Assembly (NCBI RefSeq): GCF_003012815.1
Contig: NZ_PXYJ01000003.1
Location: 248,001 to 312,000, forward strand
Length of the DNA: 64,000 bases
Direction of reading: 5' to 3'
Source of the DNA: Allosphingosinicella vermicomposti
GTDB lineage: Bacteria > Pseudomonadota > Alphaproteobacteria > Sphingomonadales > Sphingomonadaceae
Within the stretch, counting starts at the first letter, position 1; each line of letters opens with the position of its first letter. This document shows, one piece after another, positions 27,056 through 35,759 of this stretch. Both the position numbers and the translations under genes were made by a program. Under the pieces are notes generated by a model. The model worked only from the letters and a program-made list of their open reading frames with translations, had not been told where the DNA came from and made no database searches.

Positions 27056-27529
27056 ATGACCGTCCGGACGGCAAAAAGCTTTGCCTTGGCCTCACTCCTC
27101 GCCGCGAGCGCGCTCGTGTCCGGCTGCGGCCAGATCGTCGACCGGCAGGGCTATATTCAGGATCCCGTGCTGACCGCCGCGATCCAGCCCGGCATCGACA
27201 ATCGCGATTCCGTCGCCGGGACGCTCGGCCGCCCGACCTTCGTTGGCCAGTTCGACCAGCGCGACTGGTATTATGTGACGCGCACAACGAAGCAGTTCGG
27301 CTTCAACCTGCCGCGCGTCGCGGACCAGAGCGTGCTTCACATCCGCTTCGACGATGCCGGCAATGTGACGACCGTCGAGCGGAGCGGCGTCGACAAGGTC
27401 GCCTCGATCGAGCCTTATGCGGACAAGACCCCGACTTTGGGCCGCGACCGCAGCTTCTTCGAGGAACTGTTCGGCAATATCGGCACCGTCGGCGCCCCGG
27501 GCGCGGGCACGAACCCAACGCCTCAATAA
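27056..27529 (+). CDS. bamE: Outer-membrane assembly lipoprotein BamE (SmpA/OmlA)
   Basis: A 157-residue lipoprotein subunit of the Bam complex for beta-barrel insertion. The signal ends in a lipobox (LLAASALVSGCG). The BamE domain follows: GIDNRDSVAGTLGRPTFVGQFDQRDWYYVTRTTKQFGF ... VLHIRFDDAGNVTTVE. AGGAG at 27041-27045 favours the ATG at 27056 over one at 27047 with no spacing. The C-terminus is a short GAPGAG-rich tail. Confidence 0.9.
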   Translation: MTVRTAKSFALASLLAASALVSGCGQIVDRQGYIQDPVLTAAIQPGIDNRDSVAGTLGRPTFVGQFDQRDWYYVTRTTKQFGFNLPRVADQSVLHIRFDDAGNVTTVERSGVDKVASIEPYADKTPTLGRDRSFFEELFGNIGTVGAPGAGTNPTPQ

Positions 27530-27538
27530 CACCCACCC

Positions 27539-27617
27539 GTCATTCCCGCGAAAGCCGGAATCTCGTGTCGAAAGGGTGCTTTTCCCTCCTGAGACCCCGG
27601 CTTTCGCCGGGGTGACG
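27539..27617. repeat. Palindromic repeat, CCGG-core family with CGTCA ends
   Basis: CGTCATTCCCGCGAAAGCCGGAATCTC on the left and GAGACCCCGGCTTTCGCCGGGGTGACG on the right; 9 bp after the bamE stop. The loop segment differs from copies at 46493 and 53321. Confidence 0.85.
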
Positions 27618-27665
27618 TTCAAGAGGCGAGGGCGCGGGCCAATTCGCCCAGGGTAACGACCAGGC

Positions 27666-29927
27666 TCAGCGCGCGATGCCGCCCGCCGACAGCACGGCGA
27701 GCGTCACGAGTTCCGAAGCCGTCGCCGACATGGACGCGATCTGCACCGGCTGATCCATGCCGACCAAGATCGGCCCAATCACCGAATCGCCGCCAAGCTC
27801 ACGCAGCAATTTCGCCGACAAGTTCGCCGACTGAAGCCCCGGCATGACGAGAATGTTCGCAGGACCCGACAGCCGCATGAACGGATATTTTTCCGCCATA
27901 GCCGGGTTGAGCGCCACGTCCGGTGACATTTCGCCTTCATATTCGAAATCGGTCTGGCGCGCGTCGAGCAGGGTCACGGCGTCGCGGACATTATCGAGCC
28001 ACTTACCTTCCGGATTCCCGAAGTTCGAATAGGAAAGGAACGCGACACGCGGTTCGTGCCCCATGCGGCGGGCGACGGCGGCGGCCTGCACCGCGATATC
28101 GGCAAGCTGGGCCGCGGTCGGCCGCTCCGTCACCGTCGTATCGGCCATGAACACCGTGTGGCTCTGCCCGACGAGGATGTGCATGCCAAAGGGCGTGCTG
28201 CCCTCCGCCGCGTCGATCACGCGGCGCAGCTGGCTGTAGGTCTGGGCATAGGGACGGGTCACGCCGCTAATCAGCGCATCGCCCGCGCCGAGAGCGAGAA
28301 GGGCGGCGGCAAAGACGTTGCGGTCCTGCTTCACGTTCCGCTCGACTTCGCGGGCGAGATAGCCGCGCCGCTGCAGCCGGGCGTAGAGATGGTCGATCAT
28401 GCGCGGCACGAGCGGCGAATTGCGGCTGTTATGCACTTCGTAGCTTTCAGCGTCCGCAACGCCCATGGCGCGCAGGCGGTCGTGCACGTCGTCACGGCCG
28501 ACCAGCACCGGAATGCCGTAGCCGCCTTCCTTGAAGGCGACGGCGGCGCGCAGCACCACTTCCTCCTCGCCCTCCGCGAAGATCACGCGGCGCGGATTGG
28601 CGCGGGCGGCTTCGTAAGCCAATGTCAGGACCGAGGTGGTGGGATTCATCCGCGCGCGCAGGGAATGGCGATAGGCGGCCATATCCTCGATCGGCTTTTG
28701 CGCGACATTGCTGTCCATCGCGGCCTGGGCGACGGCGGCGGGCACCATTTCCATGAGGCGCGGGTCGAAGGGCGCGGGAATGATATAGTCTGGGCCGAAG
28801 CTGTGCGCCTTGCCGCCATAGGCCGCCGCCACTTCCTCGGGCACCTGCTGGCGGGCGAGTTCGGCGATGGCATTGGCGGCGGCTATCTTCATTTCATCGT
28901 TGATCGTCGTCGCCCGCACGTCGAGCGCGCCACGGAAGATGAAGGGGAAGCCAAGCACATTGTTGACCTGGTTCGGATAATCGGAACGCCCCGTCGCGAC
29001 GATGGCGTCGGGCCGCGCGGCCTTGGCTTCGGTCGGCAGGATTTCGGGATCCGGATTGGCCATGGCGAAGATGATCGGCTGGGCCGCCATATCCATCACC
29101 ATGTCGGGCTTGAGCGCGCCAGCGGCGGACAGGCCGAGGAAGATGTCGGCGCCGACGAGCGCCTCCTTCAGCGTCCGCGCGTCCGTCGCGGCGGCATGGG
29201 CGGACTTCCACTGATCCATACTGTCGGTGCGGCCTTGATAGATGACGCCGGTGCGGTCGCACATGATGACATTGTCATGCGCCACGCCCATCGCCTTGAT
29301 GAGTTCGGTGCAGGCGATCGCCGCCGCGCCCGCGCCGTTCACCACGACCTTTACGTTCTTCAAATCGCGGCCGGTGAGGCGGCAGGCGTTGATGATCCCG
29401 GCGGCGGTGATGATCGCCGTGCCGTGCTGATCGTCGTGGAAGACCGGAATGTTCATCCGCTCGCGCAAGGCCTGTTCGATGATGAAGCAGGATGGGGCGG
29501 CGATGTCTTCGAGGTTGATGCCGCCGAAAGACGGCTCAAGCAGCGCGACCGCATTCACGAACGCGTCGACATCCTCGGTCGCAAGTTCGAGATCGATCGA
29601 ATCGACGTCGGCGAAGCGTTTGAAGAGGACAGCCTTTCCTTCCATCACCGGCTTCGACGCCAGCGCGCCGAGATTGCCAAGGCCGAGGATCGCCGTGCCG
29701 TTGGAGATGACCGCGACCAGATTGCCCTTGGCGGTATAATCATAAGCGCAGGCCGGATTTTCTGCGATGGCGCGCACTGGCACCGCGACGCCGGGCGAGT
29801 AAGCGAGGGAGAGGTCGCGCTGCGTCGCCATCGGCTTCGACGCCACGATCTCGATCTTTCCGGGCCGGCCCTTGGAATGGAAATGCAGCGCTTCGGCTTC
29901 GGAAAATTTGATGTTGCTATCGCTCAT
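27666..29927 (-). CDS. maeB: NADP-dependent malic enzyme with phosphotransacetylase-like domain
   Basis: Oxidatively decarboxylates malate to pyruvate. The 753-residue protein has a malic-enzyme part (residues 1-430): [69 protein letters not shown] and [16 protein letters not shown] for NAD(P). From about 450 a phosphate acetyl/butyryltransferase-like domain follows ([37 protein letters not shown]). In hybrid malic enzymes this part is usually non-catalytic and regulatory (acetyl-CoA). No operon partners. Confidence 0.96.
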   Translation of the reverse strand: MSDSNIKFSEAEALHFHSKGRPGKIEIVASKPMATQRDLSLAYSPGVAVPVRAIAENPACAYDYTAKGNLVAVISNGTAILGLGNLGALASKPVMEGKAVLFKRFADVDSIDLELATEDVDAFVNAVALLEPSFGGINLEDIAAPSCFIIEQALRERMNIPVFHDDQHGTAIITAAGIINACRLTGRDLKNVKVVVNGAGAAAIACTELIKAMGVAHDNVIMCDRTGVIYQGRTDSMDQWKSAHAAATDARTLKEALVGADIFLGLSAAGALKPDMVMDMAAQPIIFAMANPDPEILPTEAKAARPDAIVATGRSDYPNQVNNVLGFPFIFRGALDVRATTINDEMKIAAANAIAELARQQVPEEVAAAYGGKAHSFGPDYIIPAPFDPRLMEMVPAAVAQAAMDSNVAQKPIEDMAAYRHSLRARMNPTTSVLTLAYEAARANPRRVIFAEGEEEVVLRAAVAFKEGGYGIPVLVGRDDVHDRLRAMGVADAESYEVHNSRNSPLVPRMIDHLYARLQRRGYLAREVERNVKQDRNVFAAALLALGAGDALISGVTRPYAQTYSQLRRVIDAAEGSTPFGMHILVGQSHTVFMADTTVTERPTAAQLADIAVQAAAVARRMGHEPRVAFLSYSNFGNPEGKWLDNVRDAVTLLDARQTDFEYEGEMSPDVALNPAMAEKYPFMRLSGPANILVMPGLQSANLSAKLLRELGGDSVIGPILVGMDQPVQIASMSATASELVTLAVLSAGGIAR

Positions 29928-29982
29928 GCGGGGCTCCTCGTTGCAAGCTCACTAGAGCGCAACGCCGGGGAGTTGAACCCCA

Positions 29983-30077
29983 TTGTGCTCCGGCGAAAGC
30001 CGGAGCTCAGCGGCACCGGTCGAGCGGCTGGGTTCCGGCCGTAGTTTATCCTGAGCTTCGCCGAAGGGCCGGAACAC
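29983..30077. repeat. Composite palindromic repeat: CCGG-core element with a second repeat nested in it
   Basis: Outer ends ATTGTGCTCCGG and CCGGAACACAAT are complementary. The left hairpin is CTCCGGCGAAAGCCGGAG. In the right arm the usual CTTTCG loop is replaced by GTAGTTTATCCTGAGCTTCGCCGAAG, which resembles the CCTGAG...GTCGAAG family. It separates divergent maeB and mutS. Confidence 0.75.
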
Positions 30078-30120
30078 AATGCACCTTGTCTCAAACTATC
30101 GAGCCTTTATCGCTGCTCCC

Positions 30121-32742
30121 ATGGCAACGAAGGCGAAGACGGACAGCGGGCCGACCCCGATGATGGCGCAATATCTGGCGCTGAAGGCCGAGGCGTCCGA
30201 TTGCCTGCTTTTCTACCGCATGGGCGATTTCTTCGAATTGTTCTTCGATGACGCGAAGGCGGCCGCCCAGTGCCTCGACATTGCATTGACCGCGCGCGGT
30301 GAGCATGATGGGGAGCCCGTGCCGATGTGCGGCGTACCCGTCCACGCCGCTGAAGCCTATCTCGCCCGCCTCATCAAGGGCGGCTTCCGCGTCGCCATCG
30401 CCGAACAGACCGAAAGCCCCGCCGAAGCCAAGAAGCGCGGTGGCAAGGCCTTGGTATCCCGCGCCATCGTCCGCGTGGTGACGGCGGGCACGCTCACCGA
30501 AGAGGCGCTGCTCGACAGCCGCGCCGCCAATTGGCTCGCCGCAGTCGTGAAGGTCGGCGAGCGCTACGGCATTGCCGCCGCCGACGTGTCGACCGGCACG
30601 TTCGAGCTGTTCTCGGTAGAGCCCGGCGCGATCGATGCCGAACTCGCGCGTCTTGGCGCGTCGGAAATCGTCGCCCCCGAATGCTACGAGGCACTCGCCG
30701 GGCAGGACGTGCGCGAGCGCCGCGGGGGCTTTGACAGCGTCGCGGCCGAACGGCGCCTCAAGGAGCGGTTCGAAGTCGCGACCCTCGACGGCTTCGGCCA
30801 GTTCGACCGTGCGGCCCTCTGCGCGGCGGGCGGCCTCCTCGCCTATCTCGACGAAGTCGCACGCGATTCGCTGCCCTTCCTCCGCCCGCCCGCGCCGCGC
30901 CTTGCCGATGGGCATATGATGATCGACGCGGCAACGCGCGAAAGCCTGGAGCTTTGCGTGTCACAGGGCGGCACCCGCGCCGGAAGCATGCTCGCCGCCA
31001 TCGACCGCACGGTGACGGGTGCTGGCGCCCGCCTCCTTGCTGCCGACATCGGAGCGCCCTTGCTCGACCCGGCCCGGATCGGCGAGCGGCTCGATCTTGT
31101 CGCCTTGTTCGAAGGCGATGGCGGCCTCCGCGACAGCCTCCGTCGACAGCTGAAAGCCCTCCCCGATATTGGCCGCGCGCTCGGGCGCCTCGTCGCGGGC
31201 CGGGGCAGCCCGCGAGATTTGGGGCAACTCCGCGACGGCCTCAGCGAAGCGCGGCGCCTGCACGACAGGCTCGCCGCCCTGCCCGAGGCGCCCGCTCTGC
31301 TCACCGCCTTGCTCCCGGCCCTGCGCGGCCATGGCGCGCTCGTCGATCACCTGTCCCGCGCCCTCGTCCCCTCGCCGCCGATCGATACGGCGCAGGGCGG
31401 ATACATCGCGGAAGGCTATGATCCCGCGCTCGACGCCCTGCGCAGCACCGGCGGGGAAGGGCGCCGCGCCATCGCCTCATTGGAAGCGCGCTACAAGCAG
31501 CAGACCGGCATCACCGCATTGAAGATCCGCCACAATGCGGTGCTCGGCTATCATATCGAAGTGCCCGCCCGGCATGGCGATGCGCTGATGGCCGCTGATT
31601 CCGGCTTCACCCATCGCCAGACGCTCGCCGGAGTCGTCCGCTTCAATGCGCCCGAACTTCACGATGAAGCGATGCGCGTCGGACAGGCGGGCGCCCATGC
31701 GCTTGCCGCCGAAGCCGCGCATCTCGAAGAACTGATCGACGAGGCGCTGAAGCGCGTCCACCCGATTGCCGCCGCCGCCGATGCCCTCGCCCGGCTCGAC
31801 GTCGCCGCCGCTCTCGCCGAACGCGCCGCGGAAGGGGGCTGGTGCCGTCCGCACTTCGAAGACCGCAATTGCTTCGAGATCGAGGGCGGCCGCCATCCGG
31901 TGGTAGAAGAGGCGCTGAAGAGCAGCGGCGCCCGCTTCGTCGCCAATGATTGCGGCCTTTCCGAAGCCTCGCGCCTGTGGCTCGTCACCGGCCCGAACAT
32001 GGGCGGTAAGTCGACCTTCTTGCGCCAGAATGCGCTGATCGCCGTGCTCGCCCAGGCGGGCTCCTATGTGCCTGCATCGAAGGCGGTGCTCGGGCCAGTC
32101 GACCGCCTGTTCAGCCGCGTCGGCGCCTCGGACAATCTCGCGCGCGGGCGTTCGACCTTCATGGTCGAAATGGTCGAAACCGCAGCCATCCTCGCGCAGG
32201 CGACGGAGAAGAGCTTCGTCATCCTCGACGAAGTCGGGCGCGGCACGTCCACTTATGACGGCCTCGCCATCGCCTGGGCGGTGGTGGAGGGCATTCACGA
32301 CCGCAACCAGTGCCGCTGCCTGTTCGCGACCCATTATCACGAATTGACGCGCCTTTCGGAGCGATTGGACGCCCTCTCCCTCCACCATGTCCGGGCTCGC
32401 GAGTGGAAGGGTGAGCTCGTCTTCCTCCACGAACTCGCCGACGGCCCCGCCGACCGCAGCTACGGCCTTGCTGTTGCCAAGCTCGCCGGAATGCCGCCGC
32501 CCGTCCTCGCCCGCGCCAAGGCGGTGCTGGCGAAGCTTGAAGAGGGAAAGGCAGCCACCGGCGGCATAGCGGCGGGCCTGGACGATCTCCCCCTCTTCGC
32601 CGCCACCGCCGCGCAGGAGGAAGAGGCGCCCGATCCGCTCGTCGACATGCTCGCCGGGATCGACGCGGATGCCTTGAGTCCGCGCGATGCGCTCGACCTC
32701 ATCTATCAGTTGAAGCGGCTGGCGGCAGAGCAAAGCGTGTAA
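30121..32742 (+). CDS. mutS: DNA mismatch repair protein MutS
   Basis: Mismatch-recognition ATPase, 873 residues. The mismatch-binding domain I opens with [34 protein letters not shown] (including the conserved FYRMGDFYE-like motif); the ATPase domain has the Walker A segment [39 protein letters not shown] and the Walker [17 protein letters not shown], then [11 protein letters not shown] chose the ATG at 30121 for family agreement; in-frame codons continue to 30079 and the ribosome site is weak. Downstream is glnD, 38 bp on. Confidence 0.95.
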   Translation: MATKAKTDSGPTPMMAQYLALKAEASDCLLFYRMGDFFELFFDDAKAAAQCLDIALTARGEHDGEPVPMCGVPVHAAEAYLARLIKGGFRVAIAEQTESPAEAKKRGGKALVSRAIVRVVTAGTLTEEALLDSRAANWLAAVVKVGERYGIAAADVSTGTFELFSVEPGAIDAELARLGASEIVAPECYEALAGQDVRERRGGFDSVAAERRLKERFEVATLDGFGQFDRAALCAAGGLLAYLDEVARDSLPFLRPPAPRLADGHMMIDAATRESLELCVSQGGTRAGSMLAAIDRTVTGAGARLLAADIGAPLLDPARIGERLDLVALFEGDGGLRDSLRRQLKALPDIGRALGRLVAGRGSPRDLGQLRDGLSEARRLHDRLAALPEAPALLTALLPALRGHGALVDHLSRALVPSPPIDTAQGGYIAEGYDPALDALRSTGGEGRRAIASLEARYKQQTGITALKIRHNAVLGYHIEVPARHGDALMAADSGFTHRQTLAGVVRFNAPELHDEAMRVGQAGAHALAAEAAHLEELIDEALKRVHPIAAAADALARLDVAAALAERAAEGGWCRPHFEDRNCFEIEGGRHPVVEEALKSSGARFVANDCGLSEASRLWLVTGPNMGGKSTFLRQNALIAVLAQAGSYVPASKAVLGPVDRLFSRVGASDNLARGRSTFMVEMVETAAILAQATEKSFVILDEVGRGTSTYDGLAIAWAVVEGIHDRNQCRCLFATHYHELTRLSERLDALSLHHVRAREWKGELVFLHELADGPADRSYGLAVAKLAGMPPPVLARAKAVLAKLEEGKAATGGIAAGLDDLPLFAATAAQEEEAPDPLVDMLAGIDADALSPRDALDLIYQLKRLAAEQSV

Positions 32743-32744
32743 GT

Positions 32745-32764
32745 GTTCCTGCTTTCGCGGGAAC
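32745..32764. repeat. Single hairpin of a palindromic repeat (half element)
   Basis: GTTCCTGCTTTCGCGGGAAC between mutS and glnD has the loop and sequence of the right arm of the CCGG/GCAGGA elements, without the left arm. It could act as an attenuator between the two genes. Confidence 0.6.
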
Positions 32765-32780
32765 GCACTACATTCCCCTT

Positions 32781-35537
32781 ATGCCGATCCGCGACACAGC
32801 GATTCCCAGCCGCCGCTCTATCATCGACCGCCGTTCGCTCGCCGAGCAGCTGGACGCGATCGGCGGCGAGGGCGAAGGGCGGCGGCAGAAGGCCGTTTGT
32901 CTCCTGAAAGACGCGCTCGCCGCAGGGCGCGCCGAAATCGCCCGCCGCCTTGCCGATGCGCCTTATGCGGGCACGGAAATCGCTGCGGCCTACGCCTTTC
33001 TCACCGACCAGATCCTCCGCCTTGTCCACGACTTCACCGTGGCGCACCTCCACCCGCTCTCCAATCCCACCGATAGCGAGCGGCTGCTGCTGCTCGCTGT
33101 CGGCGGCTATGGGCGCGGCGAAATGGCGCTCCATTCGGACGTCGACATCGCCTTCATCACGCCGTGGAAGCCCAATGGCTGGCCGGAGCAGGCGATCGAA
33201 TCGATGCTCTATCTGCTCTGGGATCTGGGCCTGAAGGTCGGCCATTCGAGCCGCAGCCTCGACGAGACGATCGGCGTCGCGATGAACGACCATACGGTCC
33301 GCACCGCGATCCTTGAATCCCGCTATCTCTGGGGCGACGAGCGGCTGCATGACGAAATCACCGCCCGCTTCTGGCGCGAAGTGGTGGGCGACAAAGCGGG
33401 CGCATTCGTCAATGAGAAGCTGGAAGAGCGCGACGCCCGCCACCGCAAGCTTGGCGACAGCCGCTATGTCGTCGAACCCAATGTGAAGGACGGCAAGGGC
33501 GGTCTTCGCGATCTCCACACCCTCTACTGGATCGGCAAATATGCCTATCGCGTAACGTCGGTGCCGGACCTCGTCGAAAAGGGCCTGCTCACTCCCGAAG
33601 AGCTCCGTCTTTTCCAGAAAGCGGAGCGCTTCCTGTGGGCGGTGCGCTGCCATCTCCATATCCTCGCCGGGCGGCCCGAGGAGCGCCTCACCTTCGACGT
33701 CCAGCCCGAAATCGCCGCGCGCATGCATTATGCCAATCGCCCGGGGCGTTCGGCGGTCGAGCGGTTCATGCAGCATTATTTTCTCAACGCCAAAGCGGTG
33801 GGGGATCTGACCGGCCTCTTCCTCGCGCATCTCGACGAAAAATTCGCGCAGAAGGAGCGTCGCTTCGGCCTGCCCACCTTGCGCCGCCGCCCGCGCAAGC
33901 TGGAAGGCTTCGTGCTCGACAAGGGCCGCCTCGCTCTCCCGTCCGACGATTTCCTCGAGCGCGATCCGGTCCGCCTTATCCAGATGTTCGCGCTTGCCGA
34001 CCGTCACGAACTCGATATCCACCCGCTCGCCATGCGGGCGGCGGCGCGCGACGCGAAGCTGATCGACGCAGCCGTACGCGAGAACAAAATCGCCAACGCC
34101 CTCTTCCTGGAAGTCCTCACTTCCCCGCGCGATCCGGAAAAGGTGCTGCGCTGGATGAATGAGGCTGGCGTGTTCGGCCGCTTCGTTCCCGATTTCGGCC
34201 GCGTCGTCGCGCAGATGCAGTTCGACATGTATCATCATTATACGGTCGACGAACATTCGATCCGCGCCATCGGCCTCCTCTCCCGCATCGAGAAAGGCGA
34301 GCTGAAGGAGGACCACCCCCTTTCCACCGGCCTGTTCAAGCGCATCGCCTCGCGCCGGGCCCTCTATGTCGCCGTCCTCCTCCACGACATCGCCAAGGGC
34401 CGGGGCGGCGATCACAGCATCTTGGGCGCCGAAGTCGCGGACCAGCTCTGCCCGCGCCTCGGCCTCGACGAAGCGGAAACGCAGACCGTCGCCTGGCTGG
34501 TGCGCTGGCACCTCCTCATGTCCGCAACCGCCTTCAAGCGCGACCTATCCGATCCGGAAACGATCGCTGACTTTGCCGAGCGGGTGAAAAGCCCGGAGCG
34601 GCTGCGCCTGCTGCTTCTCCTCACCGTCGTCGACATCCGGGCCGTAGGTCCGGGTGTGTGGAACGGCTGGAAGCGGCAGCTCCTGCGCACCCTGTTCGAA
34701 GGCGCCGAAGAATTGCTGCGCCTCGGCCACAAGCAGAAAGGCCGGAGCGAGCGGATCGCGGCGATTCAGGACGATCTTGCCGCCCGCCTCGATTGGGAGG
34801 AGAGCCGCTTCGCCCGTCACATGACGCGCCTCGCCGATTCCTATTGGCTCGCCGAACCGGTCGAGGTGCTGGAGTGCAACGCCCGGCTGATGGACGCGGC
34901 GGACCGCGTGCCCGACGGCGGCCCCGCGCTTGCGATGAATGAGGAGGAACGCGGCGCGACCCTCGTCACCCTCTATGCCAAGGATCAGCCCGGCCTCTTC
35001 TACCGCACCGCCGCCGCGATCAGCATGGCGGGCGGCAACATCATCGACGCACGCATCCACACGACCTTGGACGGCATGGCGCTCGACAATTTCCTCGTTC
35101 AGGGCGCGGACGGCGCGCCCTGCTGCGACCGCTATCAGCTCGAACGGTTGGAAAAGGCCGTGCTTGCGGCGGCCAATGGCGAAGAGCCCGAAATGGCCCG
35201 GCTCGAAGCGCGCGCATTGCCTTTGCCGCGCGCCAATGCCTTCCCGATCCAGCCCGCCGTCTTCATCGATAATGGCGCGTCGAGCCGCTACACGATCGTC
35301 GAGGTGAATGCCCGCGACCGCGCCGCACTGCTGAGCGGCCTCGCGGGCGCGATCCTGCACGCGAAGATGGATATCCACTCTGCCCATATCGCCACTTATG
35401 GTGAACGCGCGGTCGACGTCTTCTATCTAACCGACGCCAAGGGCGCGAAGATCGAAAGCCCGGCCAAGCTCAAGACCCTGAAATCGCGCCTCACCTCAGC
35501 GGCTGCCGGAATGCGAAAGGTGAAAACGGCGGCCTGA
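32781..35537 (+). CDS. glnD: Bifunctional PII uridylyltransferase / uridylyl-removing enzyme
   Basis: Senses glutamine and modifies the PII proteins GlnB/GlnK, controlling nitrogen assimilation. The 918-residue protein has the nucleotidyltransferase motif GGYGRGEMALHSDVDIAF near residue 112, the GlnD linker domain, an HD domain (LLHDIAKGRGGDHSILG), and two C-terminal ACT domains (TLVTLYAKDQPGLFYRTAAAIS and YTIVEVNARDRAALLSGLAGAI). Domain order is canonical. Probably co-transcribed with mutS. Confidence 0.97.
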   Translation: MPIRDTAIPSRRSIIDRRSLAEQLDAIGGEGEGRRQKAVCLLKDALAAGRAEIARRLADAPYAGTEIAAAYAFLTDQILRLVHDFTVAHLHPLSNPTDSERLLLLAVGGYGRGEMALHSDVDIAFITPWKPNGWPEQAIESMLYLLWDLGLKVGHSSRSLDETIGVAMNDHTVRTAILESRYLWGDERLHDEITARFWREVVGDKAGAFVNEKLEERDARHRKLGDSRYVVEPNVKDGKGGLRDLHTLYWIGKYAYRVTSVPDLVEKGLLTPEELRLFQKAERFLWAVRCHLHILAGRPEERLTFDVQPEIAARMHYANRPGRSAVERFMQHYFLNAKAVGDLTGLFLAHLDEKFAQKERRFGLPTLRRRPRKLEGFVLDKGRLALPSDDFLERDPVRLIQMFALADRHELDIHPLAMRAAARDAKLIDAAVRENKIANALFLEVLTSPRDPEKVLRWMNEAGVFGRFVPDFGRVVAQMQFDMYHHYTVDEHSIRAIGLLSRIEKGELKEDHPLSTGLFKRIASRRALYVAVLLHDIAKGRGGDHSILGAEVADQLCPRLGLDEAETQTVAWLVRWHLLMSATAFKRDLSDPETIADFAERVKSPERLRLLLLLTVVDIRAVGPGVWNGWKRQLLRTLFEGAEELLRLGHKQKGRSERIAAIQDDLAARLDWEESRFARHMTRLADSYWLAEPVEVLECNARLMDAADRVPDGGPALAMNEEERGATLVTLYAKDQPGLFYRTAAAISMAGGNIIDARIHTTLDGMALDNFLVQGADGAPCCDRYQLERLEKAVLAAANGEEPEMARLEARALPLPRANAFPIQPAVFIDNGASSRYTIVEVNARDRAALLSGLAGAILHAKMDIHSAHIATYGERAVDVFYLTDAKGAKIESPAKLKTLKSRLTSAAAGMRKVKTAA

Positions 35538-35589
35538 TTGGCGGCGGAGCGGTGGTTTGTAAGCGCCCTCGAAATCTTGAATCCAACCT

Positions 35590-35665
35590 CCGCTAGCCCT
35601 GAGCCTGTCGAAGGGCGTGTGAATCGCGCGTTGCCCACGCCCTTCGACAAGCTCAGGGCTAGCAG
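35590..35665. repeat. Palindromic repeat, GCTAGCCCTGAGCCTGTCGAAGG family
   Basis: CGCTAGCCCTGAGCCTGTCGAAGGGCG on the left and CGCCCTTCGACAAGCTCAGGGCTAGCAG on the right are near-perfect complements. It follows glnD and precedes the receptor gene terminator. Confidence 0.9.
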
Positions 35666-35702
35666 TTGTGGGGAGGGTGCGGCTGAAGCTTTCAACCCAG
35701 AA

Positions 35703-35733
35703 GAAAAGCCTCCCGCCCGAAGGCGGGAGGCTC
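35703..35733 (-). terminator. Rho-independent terminator of the TonB-dependent receptor gene
   Basis: On the minus strand AGCCTCCCGCC, loop TTCG, GGCGGGAGGCT is an 11-bp stem followed by TTTCTTC. It lies 27 bp past the receptor stop codon; the reverse orientation also has some T residues and could serve glnD. Confidence 0.82.
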
Positions 35734-35759
35734 TCTTATTTCATAAATGCGTGCCCCGC

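Noticed and set aside
28056-30044. 662-codon open frame on the plus strand
   Set aside because: It is antisense to maeB, in a GC-rich gene where such long frames arise by codon bias, and its translation has no family signature.
32706-34511. 601-codon open frame on the minus strand
   Set aside because: Antisense shadow of glnD, which has complete family motifs in the other strand.
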